IMG/VR virus record: IMGVR_UViG_3300030116_005575
Location: 1-22,928 of that record
DNA: 22,928 nt
Source of the DNA: a virus
Reading direction: 5' to 3' (one strand)
Within the stretch, counting starts at the first letter, position 1, and each line of letters starts with the position of its first letter. The position numbers and the translations under genes are program-made. This document shows, piece after piece, positions 13,988 through 19,778 of the stretch. A model generated the notes under the pieces. The model made no database searches. It had not been told where the DNA came from and worked only from the letters and a program-made list of their open reading frames with translations.

Positions 13988-14798
13988 AGCTGATCCGCAG
14001 AACATTTTGGCTTCGCTGCGTAACTGGCAGCTGGAGCAAGACAACTCAGGTCCATTCAGGGTTTACAGGGATCAACATGGGCAGATTTACCATTCAGTTA
14101 CCCATATCCTGAAGAACACAGCCCCTCAATCACAGAAGGATGCATTGGAGCGTTGGTCACAGCGAGCTGGCAGTGCTCTGGAGCGTGACCTTGCTTGTAA
14201 CCGTGGCACCGTTGCTCACGAGCATTGTGAATATGTTCTTAAGACCGCAGCCAAGTTGGCTCGACAGAGTGCAAATAAGAAGGGGTCATGGAAGGTCTGG
14301 GATGATGGATTGGCTCGACCTCCAAAAGCAATCACCAGCTGGGCACTCAAGAAAGCGAATGAAGGGTCACCGAAAGTGGCGTGGCCAGCCCGTGAGTACG
14401 CCAGAGGTTTATCCGACTGGTTGGTGAGTGGCACGGTAACGGCCATTCATGCCAGTGAGTTCAGTGTTAGCAGTGACGAAGGATTTGCTGGAACGGCAGA
14501 CGCTCTGATTGACACACCACTGGGATTGACGATCTGCGACTTCAAGACGACCAGCCGTGGGACTGACAAGCCAGAAGCGTGGCTGAAGGATCACCAGGAC
14601 CAGCTCGGTGCTTACAGTCTGGCGTTACGAGAACGAGCTGGGATTCGGGTTGACGCTGGAGCGGTAGTGATTGCGAAACCGGATGGCAATGTCCAGCTGC
14701 GGATGCTGTCTGAGTTGGAGATGAGAGGTTGTGAGGCTAGGTGGACGGAACGGAACAACTTGTATAAGGAAATGTTGCTAAGCGGAGAAGTGATGTAA
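13977..14798 (+). CDS. RecB/Cas4-like PD-(D/E)XK exonuclease
   Basis: This 273-residue protein carries the motifs of RecB-type phage exonucleases: His81 in RGTVAHEHCE, Asp175 in FAGTADALIDTP, Asp188-x-Lys190 in ICDFKTTSRG, and the QxxxY-like QLGAYSLAL (Gln209, Tyr213). Proteins of this kind chew DNA ends to leave 3' overhangs for single-strand annealing or help process replication intermediates. Two genes upstream is a restriction-fold nuclease, and further upstream the SSB-like protein, so a phage-encoded recombination set is likely. The N-terminal 'IYHSVTHILKNTAPQ' and the metal-site residues are complete, so it should be active. Confidence 0.85.
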   Translation: MTTKADPQNILASLRNWQLEQDNSGPFRVYRDQHGQIYHSVTHILKNTAPQSQKDALERWSQRAGSALERDLACNRGTVAHEHCEYVLKTAAKLARQSANKKGSWKVWDDGLARPPKAITSWALKKANEGSPKVAWPAREYARGLSDWLVSGTVTAIHASEFSVSSDEGFAGTADALIDTPLGLTICDFKTTSRGTDKPEAWLKDHQDQLGAYSLALRERAGIRVDAGAVVIAKPDGNVQLRMLSELEMRGCEARWTERNNLYKEMLLSGEVM

Positions 14799-14864
14799 GC
14801 TGGGTTCGGACGAAAGAAGCTCAGCGGTGTCTTAGTCCCTTGTGAAGTGAACCTTTAGCGGGGT

Positions 14865-15110
14865 TTGACTGATCACGAAGACAACGGGTTTCAGCCCGGT
14901 GTCTTCACCTGCCTGTTTTCAATGATGGAAGAAGCGTTCGATCTGTTGTATCGCGGCAAATGCAACGTTTGTGTTGCAGCAGAAAAAGCAGGCGTCTCAC
15001 CGGAAGAGATGAAACGCCTGTTCAGGGGTTATGTATCGGAGCGTCCGATCAATGTGAACGATCCGGATGTGTGGCTTGGAGACGTGGAGCTAAGCTGGCC
15101 CTGGGCTTAG
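14865..15110 (+). CDS. Small cyanophage-type hypothetical protein
   Basis: The frame is open from TTG 14865 (81 residues); ATG 14922 would give a 62-residue form beginning MMEEAFDLLYRGKCNVCVAA, and neither start has a clear ribosome site. The core, NVCVAAEKAGVSPEEMKRLF, is a helix-turn-helix-like segment, followed by RGYVSERPIN and WLGDVELSWPWA. It resembles, from memory, a conserved small cyanophage protein. The 'AEKAGVSPEEMKRLFRGYV' segment could bind DNA. The gene contains a leftward terminator-like hairpin at 14983-15020. Confidence 0.72.
   Translation: MTDHEDNGFQPGVFTCLFSMMEEAFDLLYRGKCNVCVAAEKAGVSPEEMKRLFRGYVSERPINVNDPDVWLGDVELSWPWA
14983..15020 (-). terminator. Possible leftward terminator inside a rightward gene
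   Basis: Read leftward, CAGGCGT (15020-15014) pairs with ACGCCTG (14995-14989), an inner GAGA/TCTC pair strengthens the stem, and one C is followed by five T (14987-14983). It lies 125 bases past the last stop (15145) of the leftward operon. The larger loop makes it weaker than the example at 5168-5195. Confidence 0.4.
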
Positions 15111-15144
15111 TCAGCAGGGAGAGCATCTATAAAGGCAATAGTGA

Positions 15145-15345
15145 TCATGGTTCGGTGCGTTCCTCCATGGCTCGACGTTCGTAGTAACGCTTGAGGCGAA
15201 GGCAGTCGTTGGCTTTAACAAAGTTCCCCCAGTCCTCAAAGATGGCAGCCCTAGCTGCTTCATAACGGATAGCAGGAGGTAGGAGATCTGTTGGAACGCG
15301 AGACCCTTCCCGAGAGTTCTTGTTGCCGTTGAGGATGCTGCTCAT
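15145..15345 (-). CDS. Small hypothetical protein, end of leftward operon
   Basis: This 66-residue product is MSSILNGNKNSREGSRVPTD, a helical PPAIRYEAARAAIFEDWGNF, then KANDCLRLKRYYERR and a charged tail. It is likely helical and soluble. No family is recognised. It overlaps the preceding gene by four bases (ATGA), the pattern throughout this operon. Confidence 0.6.
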   Translation of the reverse strand: MSSILNGNKNSREGSRVPTDLLPPAIRYEAARAAIFEDWGNFVKANDCLRLKRYYERRAMEERTEP

Positions 15346-15629
15346 AAGTTGTACTTCCGGTTGTACGCGGCAGTGTGCATCTCATCGAGAGTGACAGGAG
15401 GTTCACCACCTGAGTCATCCCAAAGGTATTGGGGCGTCGGGTCAAAATCCAGCTCATTCTCTAACTGAGGAATAATTTCATCCTCCAAGAGCATTCTCAT
15501 GGAAGTTGTGAGGTGTTGATCCATTATGTGAAGCCTGTCCTCGCGAGCGATAACACCTTTAAGGATGTTAAGAGCGCGTTCGATCTTTTTCGATTCGGGC
15601 TCTTGGATCGGTCGATAGTGATAGTTCAT
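15342..15629 (-). CDS. Hypothetical acidic protein
   Basis: This 95-residue protein has MNYHYRPIQEPESKKIERAL, a helix ILKGVIAREDRLHIMDQHL and an acidic middle (LLEDEIIPQLENELDFDPT), ending EMHTAAYNRKYNL. It is predicted helical, with no membrane segment or catalytic motif. Overlaps of four bases join it to both neighbours. Unknown function; it may be a small early modulator of the host, a common role for such genes in phages. Confidence 0.65.
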   Translation of the reverse strand: MNYHYRPIQEPESKKIERALNILKGVIAREDRLHIMDQHLTTSMRMLLEDEIIPQLENELDFDPTPQYLWDDSGGEPPVTLDEMHTAAYNRKYNL

Positions 15630-15793
15630 TTCAGGTTACGGTTGCGCTCTGCGGGGTCTGGAATGGAGCGGTCTAGCTCTTCCTGTTCCTGAAGCCACTC
15701 CATCATTTCGATTTCTGCTTCAGTGGGCGGCCAGGGATCTTGATACTCAGAGGGCAGCAGATCTCTGGGATCATCGTTGCGGATGGTTGTCAT
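15626..15793 (-). CDS. Small acidic hypothetical protein
   Basis: This 55-residue protein is read from ATG 15793; the frame extends further upstream as a Ser/Pro-rich stretch that overlaps the previous gene more deeply, so the internal Met is preferred. The product MTTIRNDDPRDLLPSEYQDP continues with WPPTEAEIEMMEWLQEQEEL and ends ERNRNLK. It is acidic and Pro-rich, then helical. It overlaps the gene before it by 23 bases and the gene after it by four. No family is known to me. Confidence 0.55.
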   Translation of the reverse strand: MTTIRNDDPRDLLPSEYQDPWPPTEAEIEMMEWLQEQEELDRSIPDPAERNRNLK

Positions 15794-15959
15794 GGTTATC
15801 GACGAAGGATTGGATGCGACGTTGGATGGAGCGGAGGATGAAGGAACGGCGGCAGTTGTTCCACCCGGCGTGTTCAAGAAAATCCAACTCCCAATCGATT
15901 GAATCGATCAGGAGCGAATAGTCATGAACAGACAAGTCAGGATGCGACGGCTTGTTCAT
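15771..15959 (-). CDS. Small hypothetical protein
   Basis: This 62-residue product from ATG 15959 is MNKPSHPDLSVHDYSLLIDS followed by IDWELDFLEHAGWNNCRRSF and a basic helical end (ILRSIQRRIQSF). An upstream in-frame Met at 16040 would overlap the neighbouring gene by over 100 bases and is rejected. The mix of an acidic first half and a basic second half suggests a folded helical unit. Function is unknown. Confidence 0.55.
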   Translation of the reverse strand: MNKPSHPDLSVHDYSLLIDSIDWELDFLEHAGWNNCRRSFILRSIQRRIQSFVDNHDNHPQR

Positions 15960-16335
15960 GTTCTGCCAGGCAATGCGGGCATGTTGGAGCGACCAGGGGC
16001 TTCTGGGTGACCATGGCAACAGCGAGCATGGCTGCGACACGATGGGGCGGTTGATCCTGTGAGAAGGGCATCACCTGATCGTTGCCGAACTCATCCATAA
16101 CGACTAACCCCTCGGTGAGAACCACCACAAGGGTGTCTTTGGCACGTTTGAAGGAAACGCGAGAGCGGCGTAGGTTGAGCTGACAGAACATGACACCGAT
16201 GCCTTGTTCTGGGTGTGGATCGGTGAATTCCACCCCGAAGTTGTAGCCGAGGTTTAAGTCGGCATACTCCAGGGCACCTTCTAGGGTGTGGATAAACTCC
16301 CGGACGTTATCGGACAGGGGGGGAAGGCTGGTCAT
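15937..16335 (-). CDS. Hypothetical protein (132 residues)
   Basis: This soluble protein begins MTSLPPLSDNVREFIHTLEG, has a beta-rich centre (LGYNFGVEFTDPH, GVMFCQLNLRRSRVSFKRAK, TLVVVLTEGLVVMDEFGND), then VAAMLAVAMVTQKPLVAP and a C-terminal CPHCLAEHE, whose CxxC with His could bind zinc. It overlaps the previous gene by four bases and the next by 23. No family is recognised. Confidence 0.65.
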   Translation of the reverse strand: MTSLPPLSDNVREFIHTLEGALEYADLNLGYNFGVEFTDPHPEQGIGVMFCQLNLRRSRVSFKRAKDTLVVVLTEGLVVMDEFGNDQVMPFSQDQPPHRVAAMLAVAMVTQKPLVAPTCPHCLAEHEQAVAS

Positions 16336-16655
16336 CGTTTTTTGCTGACAAGTTTGAGTGAGATTTCGACGAGTTTGTCTGGAACGGAATCTGGATCAGA
16401 CAGGAAGCGGATCATGGTGTCCGCTGCCAGGTCTTGGATCTTGTCGTTTTTCTCGTACCGCTTGGTGTTTCGTTCCCAATCGGGATCGAGAGAGCGTTCG
16501 TAGTGTCGAACGTATTTGTAAGCGGTACGTTCACCGATTCCATGTTTTTCCTGGAGGTACTTAACCATGCCAGGGCAATCGTCTTCGTCATAGATCTCTT
16601 CAAGAGTTTTGAGAGATTCGTCGAAGATGGCTTGTTGTTCCGGTGAGCGGGGCAT
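16332..16655 (-). CDS. Helix-turn-helix-like DNA-binding candidate
   Basis: This 107-residue protein is read from ATG 16655. A TTG four codons upstream lies within the palindrome at 16654-16668 and is unlikely. The segment MVKYLQEKHGIGERTAYKYV fits a helix-turn-helix (helix, Gly turn, helix ending in an aromatic), flanked by acidic and charged helices (TLEEIYDEDDCPG; DKIQDLAADTMIRFL). The HTH could make it a repressor; small-terminase-like proteins can look similar, but a better terminase candidate lies at 19779. The perfect palindrome over its own start codon is what one expects for autoregulation. Confidence 0.6.
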   Translation of the reverse strand: MPRSPEQQAIFDESLKTLEEIYDEDDCPGMVKYLQEKHGIGERTAYKYVRHYERSLDPDWERNTKRYEKNDKIQDLAADTMIRFLSDPDSVPDKLVEISLKLVSKKR

Positions 16656-16668
16656 TGCACAGTGCAAT
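16654..16668. promoter_or_regulatory. Perfect 15-bp palindrome over a start codon
   Basis: ATTGCAC (16654-16660), a central A, and GTGCAAT (16662-16668) form a perfect inverted repeat. It covers two of the three start-codon bases of the helix-turn-helix gene (start 16655) and the short gap after the ParB-like gene. It is a good operator candidate for an autoregulator, and could also fold in RNA to block initiation. Confidence 0.5.
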
Positions 16669-16678
16669 TTGCAAGGTT

Positions 16679-17545
16679 TCAGTCTTGGAAGTGATCTTCA
16701 AAAGGGTTGTAGTCATAAGCCAGCACTTTGCCGGGGCCATCTAGCTCGAAGTAAATCCACAGCAGACGGGTCAGTTCTCTGTAGTTATCCATCTTTGGAG
16801 AGCGCACTTTCTTGCGTGCTGGAGCGTCTTTGTACCAACGCTTAGCGGTCATCTCCTCCAGGGTGGTGAGTTTCTGCTCTTCGTTTTTGAAGGGCTTGCC
16901 GTAGGTGGCGATATAGCTCCAGCGGCGGAGATCCGAGACCCTGGTGGGAAAAGCTCTGATGGCGGTGATAACAGCAGCAGCTACATCAGCAGCAGGGCTC
17001 TTGCCAAAACCATGAGGCTTGCCCTTGCTGCACAGCGGACCATTAGCCCACAGGTAAAGGTATTGCTTCCATTCGTCCCGCACATCTTTGGCGTACTTCA
17101 TAAATGGATCAGTCCAGGCTGAATCAGAGGAGTGACCCTTTGCTGTGAATGGAACGGATAAGATTTTCAGGATCTCGAATTCCTTAGATGTAACTCGTTC
17201 TTTGTAGTTGGCGAAGTAACGGTCAGAGGGAGTACGTCTTGCACCAGTGTCCATGAGGATGAGAGGCACACGATCAGGCAAGCCCCGCTTTACACAAATG
17301 TTGTAAGTTTTGCCGGTTTCGACGATGGCACTCAAGGTGTGCTGACCGTTGATGAGCTTGCCATTTTCATCGAACATGATGTCATTCACATGAGGACAAA
17401 AGTCCTCTTTTAACATCTCACGAATCAACATCCTGACCTTGTTTGGGTTGATGTCGCGTTGAAGCTCGTGGTTCTTGCTTAAGAAGGTTTCAGCCTTTGC
17501 AGGCGTGATCTGGTCATAGCTGACCGAGACGTTGCTGTTGCCCAT
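16679..17545 (-). CDS. ParB-like domain protein
   Basis: This 288-residue protein has an N-terminal ParB/sulfiredoxin-like region: ITPAKAETFLSKNHELQR, KVRMLIREMLKEDF, and NGQHTLSAIVETG at 66-78, a variant of the 'G-x-H/NGQHRL' box, followed by ILMDTGARRTPSD. ParB-like proteins in phages act as DNA-binding regulators, nucleases or CTP-using partition factors; the variant box leaves activity uncertain. The C-terminal 170 residues are helical and basic with many aromatic residues (WKQYLYLWANGP, RRWSYIATYG). It is the first gene of the long leftward operon, behind a promoter candidate at 17606-17633, and so a likely early gene. Confidence 0.65.
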   Translation of the reverse strand: MGNSNVSVSYDQITPAKAETFLSKNHELQRDINPNKVRMLIREMLKEDFCPHVNDIMFDENGKLINGQHTLSAIVETGKTYNICVKRGLPDRVPLILMDTGARRTPSDRYFANYKERVTSKEFEILKILSVPFTAKGHSSDSAWTDPFMKYAKDVRDEWKQYLYLWANGPLCSKGKPHGFGKSPAADVAAAVITAIRAFPTRVSDLRRWSYIATYGKPFKNEEQKLTTLEEMTAKRWYKDAPARKKVRSPKMDNYRELTRLLWIYFELDGPGKVLAYDYNPFEDHFQD

Positions 17546-17605
17546 TGGAACGGGGAGTGAGTAGGAAATCGCTAGCCGTGGTGTTACCCATGACTATCGA
17601 GTAAT

Positions 17606-17633
17606 AGATTATCCCTTATGTGGTGTGCGTCAA
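17606..17633 (-). promoter_or_regulatory. Leftward sigma70-like promoter candidate
   Basis: Read leftward, TTGACG (17633-17628) and TAATCT (17611-17606) are separated by 16 bases and lie about 60 bases before the ParB-like start codon. The -10 match is weak. The 169-base gap between divergent genes (17546-17714) holds no other clear signal. Confidence 0.4.
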
Positions 17634-17714
17634 GCCGATTCATGTCACCATTCACACAGATCCGCCAATCAAGCTTTGGAAATCCCCAATCATCGCGTGG
17701 AACGGGTGGACGAG

Positions 17715-17873
17715 ATGACCATCAGCTACATCCTGCGGGCGATCCAGGCTTACGCCACCACGGCTGAGGGGCGGCAGGACTCCTTAGGGGACGACCTGTA
17801 CCAACGCATCGCCTATGAGGCTGTGAAGCGGGTAAGGGTAGACGGTGCAGCCCTTACCCTGTTCAGCTCCTAA
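17715..17873 (+). CDS. Small rightward hypothetical protein
   Basis: This 52-residue protein is read from ATG 17715; the frame is open upstream but poor in protein-like sequence. The product begins MTISYILRAIQAYATTAEGR and continues QDSLGDDLYQRIAYEAVKRV to a short tail. It is helical, with a likely two-helix fold. It is the only rightward gene between 15.1 and 20.2 kb. Its stop overlaps the stop of the leftward gene that ends at 17870 (shared CTAA), and a strong hairpin lies inside its last codons. Confidence 0.6.
   Translation: MTISYILRAIQAYATTAEGRQDSLGDDLYQRIAYEAVKRVRVDGAALTLFSS
17830..17859. terminator. Strong bidirectional hairpin before convergent stop codons
   Basis: GGGTAAGGG (17830-17838) and CCCTTACCC (17851-17859) form a perfect nine-base stem with a 12-base loop, 11 bases before the overlapping stops of the two convergent genes. 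No T-run follows, so it is not a textbook intrinsic terminator. It may slow or end transcription from both sides or protect the message. Confidence 0.45.
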
Positions 17874-18160
17874 TCTCGCCGGTTGAAATGGTTCTGAGGT
17901 TCAAAGCTCATGGCCCGGCAGATTCGGTCGTAGGCGGCGGCTGGCACGTTGGAGTAACACCAGCGCTCAATGGCAACCATCACGGCATACTCCGCCCGCA
18001 TGTTGGTGTAAGCGTCGATATGTTTGCCGGTGCTGTAATGGTTCAGCCCGGCAGCCGTGGCGAAGCGGTCAAACCGCCTCGCGTGCTCCTTAGCGATCTT
18101 CAGACATTTTCTGATGTCGCCGTCGGTGCTTTGGTACGTTGCGATGAAATGTTCAGACAT
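17870..18160 (-). CDS. Hypothetical protein
   Basis: This 96-residue protein starts at ATG 18160, sharing a base with the previous stop (TGATG); a GTG at 18163 is also possible. It begins MSEHFIATYQSTDGDIRKCL, has a helical KIAKEHARRFDRFATAAGLN, then EYAVMVAIERWCYSNVP and ends FEPQNHFNRRD. It is Arg- and His-rich and soluble. I recognise no family. It ends tail to tail with the rightward gene at 17715-17873. Confidence 0.62.
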   Translation of the reverse strand: MSEHFIATYQSTDGDIRKCLKIAKEHARRFDRFATAAGLNHYSTGKHIDAYTNMRAEYAVMVAIERWCYSNVPAAAYDRICRAMSFEPQNHFNRRD

Positions 18161-18537
18161 CACCCCATGCTCCGGTGCTTGATGGCGTAACCTCCAACGC
18201 TGTCTGGTTTGCCATTCCGCATCGAGTGCGGCTCAGGCGTACCGTCAGGCCATAGCGCCATGCCCAAGCTGTAGACAGCATTAAACGCCATGTCCATGCC
18301 GCAGCCTTGGGTCTTCAATGCCTCCCGCTTGGTGTCGTAGGTGTACCCAAGCGCCGTACACATCAGCGCAGTCAGTCGGTGCGGCTGGTTATTCTGAATT
18401 AGGTAGAAATCAAACCAGCGGGTCATCCCGCTGGCTGAAGTCCCACGCCATACGCTGAACACATGCTCTCCCGGTTTGATCCAGTCGCGCAACATGTCGA
18501 GTGCTTCGGCGGCTTCTTTTTTGCTGGTTCGGGTCAT
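18160..18537 (-). CDS. Hypothetical protein (125 residues)
   Basis: It is read from ATG 18537, which overlaps the preceding short gene's stop as ATGA; the longer upstream frame is a shadow of that gene. The product MTRTSKKEAAEALDMLRDWI is followed by GEHVFSVWRGTSASGMTRWF, which looks like a beta-helix unit with a conserved-looking 'R-G-T-S-x-S-G-M-T-R' loop, then FYLIQNNQPHRLTALMCTAL and a Gly-rich tail. The loop could be a ligand site. I cannot name the family. Confidence 0.62.
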   Translation of the reverse strand: MTRTSKKEAAEALDMLRDWIKPGEHVFSVWRGTSASGMTRWFDFYLIQNNQPHRLTALMCTALGYTYDTKREALKTQGCGMDMAFNAVYSLGMALWPDGTPEPHSMRNGKPDSVGGYAIKHRSMG

Positions 18538-18668
18538 CGGATGGCACGGATACGATCGAACAAATCGTAAATTTGATCGCTGGTTAATAAGACTTTTTTG
18601 CCGGTCTTGTCGGTGAACATCAGGGGAACCCCAGGGATCACCGGCTGATTCTCTCCCCACTGCGCCAT
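18534..18668 (-). CDS. Tiny hypothetical protein (44 residues)
   Basis: ATG 18668 opens a 44-residue frame, MAQWGENQPVIPGVPLMFTD then KTGKKVLLTSDQIYDLFDRI and RAIR. The stop overlaps the next start (ATGA). It reads as a short beta-then-helix polypeptide. The overlap makes a real gene more likely than chance; function is unknown. Confidence 0.55.
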   Translation of the reverse strand: MAQWGENQPVIPGVPLMFTDKTGKKVLLTSDQIYDLFDRIRAIR

Positions 18669-18706
18669 GGCACAAGTGAGGAACAGTGCTTCGTTTGAAG
18701 TTAATT

Positions 18707-18952
18707 TCACAGAATGGCTCCGTTGGTTTCGCTTAGGTCGTCCCAGATTCCACCGGCATCGATCACCGCGTCTCGTTCTGTCTCGAACGGTCCCACGGCA
18801 TCACCATCCGGCAAACAACCGGGGAAGCACGGCCACCAATACCAGCCGGGCTCAACTTCCTTACCAGTAAGGGTCAAGCCTTTGATGTCGTAAAAGACCT
18901 CCAGCGAGCCGTAGCCGGTGCCGGAGTCGCTGGCGAATTCGTAGTAACTCAT
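18707..18952 (-). CDS. Hypothetical protein with aromatic, Cys- and Pro-rich core
   Basis: This 81-residue protein is read from ATG 18952 (GGTGG ribosome site upstream). It begins MSYYEFASDSGTGYGSLEVF, has GWYWWPCFPGCLPDGDAVGP and ends DDLSETNGAIL. The 'W-Y-W-W-P-C-F-P-G-C-L-P-D-G' stretch is a striking compact motif, and 'GPFETERDAVIDAG' resembles tails of other small phage proteins. It overlaps the preceding gene by four bases. No function is known to me. Confidence 0.65.
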   Translation of the reverse strand: MSYYEFASDSGTGYGSLEVFYDIKGLTLTGKEVEPGWYWWPCFPGCLPDGDAVGPFETERDAVIDAGGIWDDLSETNGAIL

Positions 18953-19125
18953 CGCGCCACCACCTTGTGAACTTGGGTTCCGCTGTGCTGGATCGGTTGA
19001 TCCGCAAGCGTGTTCAGGGCAAAACCCCAAACAATCGCAACGCCAGCAGTCGCCAGCACGATGCCGACGATCTCCTCAAGCCTGCAATGCCACAAGATGT
19101 GGTCGGTTTCGTAGCGCTTGTTCAT
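18949..19125 (-). CDS. Small single-span membrane protein
   Basis: This 58-residue protein is read from ATG 19125; the much longer upstream frame is rich in Gln, Arg and Thr and is not protein-like. It begins MNKRYETDHILWHCRLEEI and has one transmembrane segment (VGIVLATAGVAIVWGFALN) at about 20-40, followed by a polar tail with His. It is a probable inner-membrane protein, cytoplasm-side first. The stop overlaps the next start (ATGA). Confidence 0.6.
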   Translation of the reverse strand: MNKRYETDHILWHCRLEEIVGIVLATAGVAIVWGFALNTLADQPIQHSGTQVHKVVAR

Positions 19126-19250
19126 CGTCTTAATAGGTTGGGTCGTTTGTCTTGCTTGACCGCCACCGCGTGGCTGTCGTTTGGAGTGAGACAGCAGCCG
19201 GAGAGCGTTGGGAGTCGCCCGGGTCGGCTGCTGCTGGGTCGTTTTTGGTG

Positions 19251-19442
19251 TCAGCTGTCGGCAGCCTGAAGTGTGCGCTTCTGGATCGTCTCGCGCAGCT
19301 GTTCCCAGCCTTGGGCGCTGAGCCAGATGTGCAGTGTGTCGCCGTTTTCGTTGGTGATGCTGAGCAGTGAGCCCACTTGGTTCACTCGAACGTCTGTGTC
19401 GTCGAGATGGACTGTTAGCTGCTGTTGCGTTTTGGTGCGCAT
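19251..19442 (-). CDS. Small beta-type hypothetical protein, first of a leftward operon
   Basis: This 63-residue product, MRTKTQQQLTVHLDDTDVRV, continues with QVGSLLSITNENGDTLHIWL and a helix SAQGWEQLRETIQKRTLQ. It appears to be a beta sheet ending in one helix. It is the first gene behind the best leftward promoter of the window (19492-19521). No family is recognised; it may be an early host-takeover peptide. Confidence 0.6.
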   Translation of the reverse strand: MRTKTQQQLTVHLDDTDVRVNQVGSLLSITNENGDTLHIWLSAQGWEQLRETIQKRTLQAADS

Positions 19443-19491
19443 TGGTTCGTTGGAGTAGGACGGATGGGCAGGGCTTCCCCTTTCCCATTGA

Positions 19492-19521
19492 ATAATAGTC
19501 TATTCCCTGCCGTTTTGTCTA
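19492..19521 (-). promoter_or_regulatory. Leftward sigma70-like promoter
   Basis: Read leftward, TAGACA (19521-19516) and TATTAT (19497-19492) are 18 bases apart, each differing from the bacterial consensus by one base. It lies 50 bases before the start codon at 19442 and faces the 19251-19442 gene and the genes beyond it. It is the closest match to a host-type promoter that I see in the window. Confidence 0.6.
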
Positions 19522-19531
19522 GTAGTTAATC

Positions 19532-19560
19532 GCCATTCACGCGAAAGGCCATTCACGCGA
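19532..19560. repeat. 13-bp tandem direct repeat
   Basis: GCCATTCACGCGA occurs at 19532-19544 and again at 19548-19560, a spacing of 16 bases, just upstream of the promoter at 19492-19521 when read leftward. The position suits an activator or repressor binding as a dimer. Confidence 0.55.
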
Positions 19561-19724
19561 GGGAAGCCAGCCGACCCGCTCTCCTGCTGTTTCGCCTGCG
19601 ATCGGTTTCGCCTACCATCCGCGCCGCTAAACCGTCAAGCGATCGGGGGCAGTATTGCAAAATGTAACTTTTGTTCACGGTCGCGAGGAACCTGCACATA
19701 TATCCGCTGAACAGTCGATTAAGT

Positions 19725-19751
19725 AATAAAAAAGCCCCCAAAGGAGGGGGC
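19725..19751 (-). terminator. Leftward rho-independent terminator after the small terminase gene
   Basis: Read leftward, GCCCCC (19751-19746) pairs with GGGGGC (19739-19734) around a TCCTTT loop, followed by TTTTTTATT. It lies 27 bases past the stop at 19779 and ends the small-terminase transcript. Confidence 0.85.
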
Positions 19752-19778
19752 GGTGGTCTGAAGTTATGAGCGTGGGGA

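Larger units (their letters stand above)
19443..19778. other. 336-base region without genes
   Basis: This gap between two leftward genes holds the promoter at 19492-19521, a 13-base direct repeat at 19532-19560 and the terminator ending the small-terminase transcript near 19725-19751. Between the repeat and the terminator (19561-19724) I see no convincing gene; a Pro-rich leftward frame across it looks like noise. Confidence 0.6.

Noticed and set aside
19126-19488. Long N-terminal extension of the membrane protein at 18949-19125
   Set aside because: The extension is rich in Gln, Arg and Thr, and overlaps the better leftward gene 19251-19442 in another frame; the internal ATG at 19125 is preferred.
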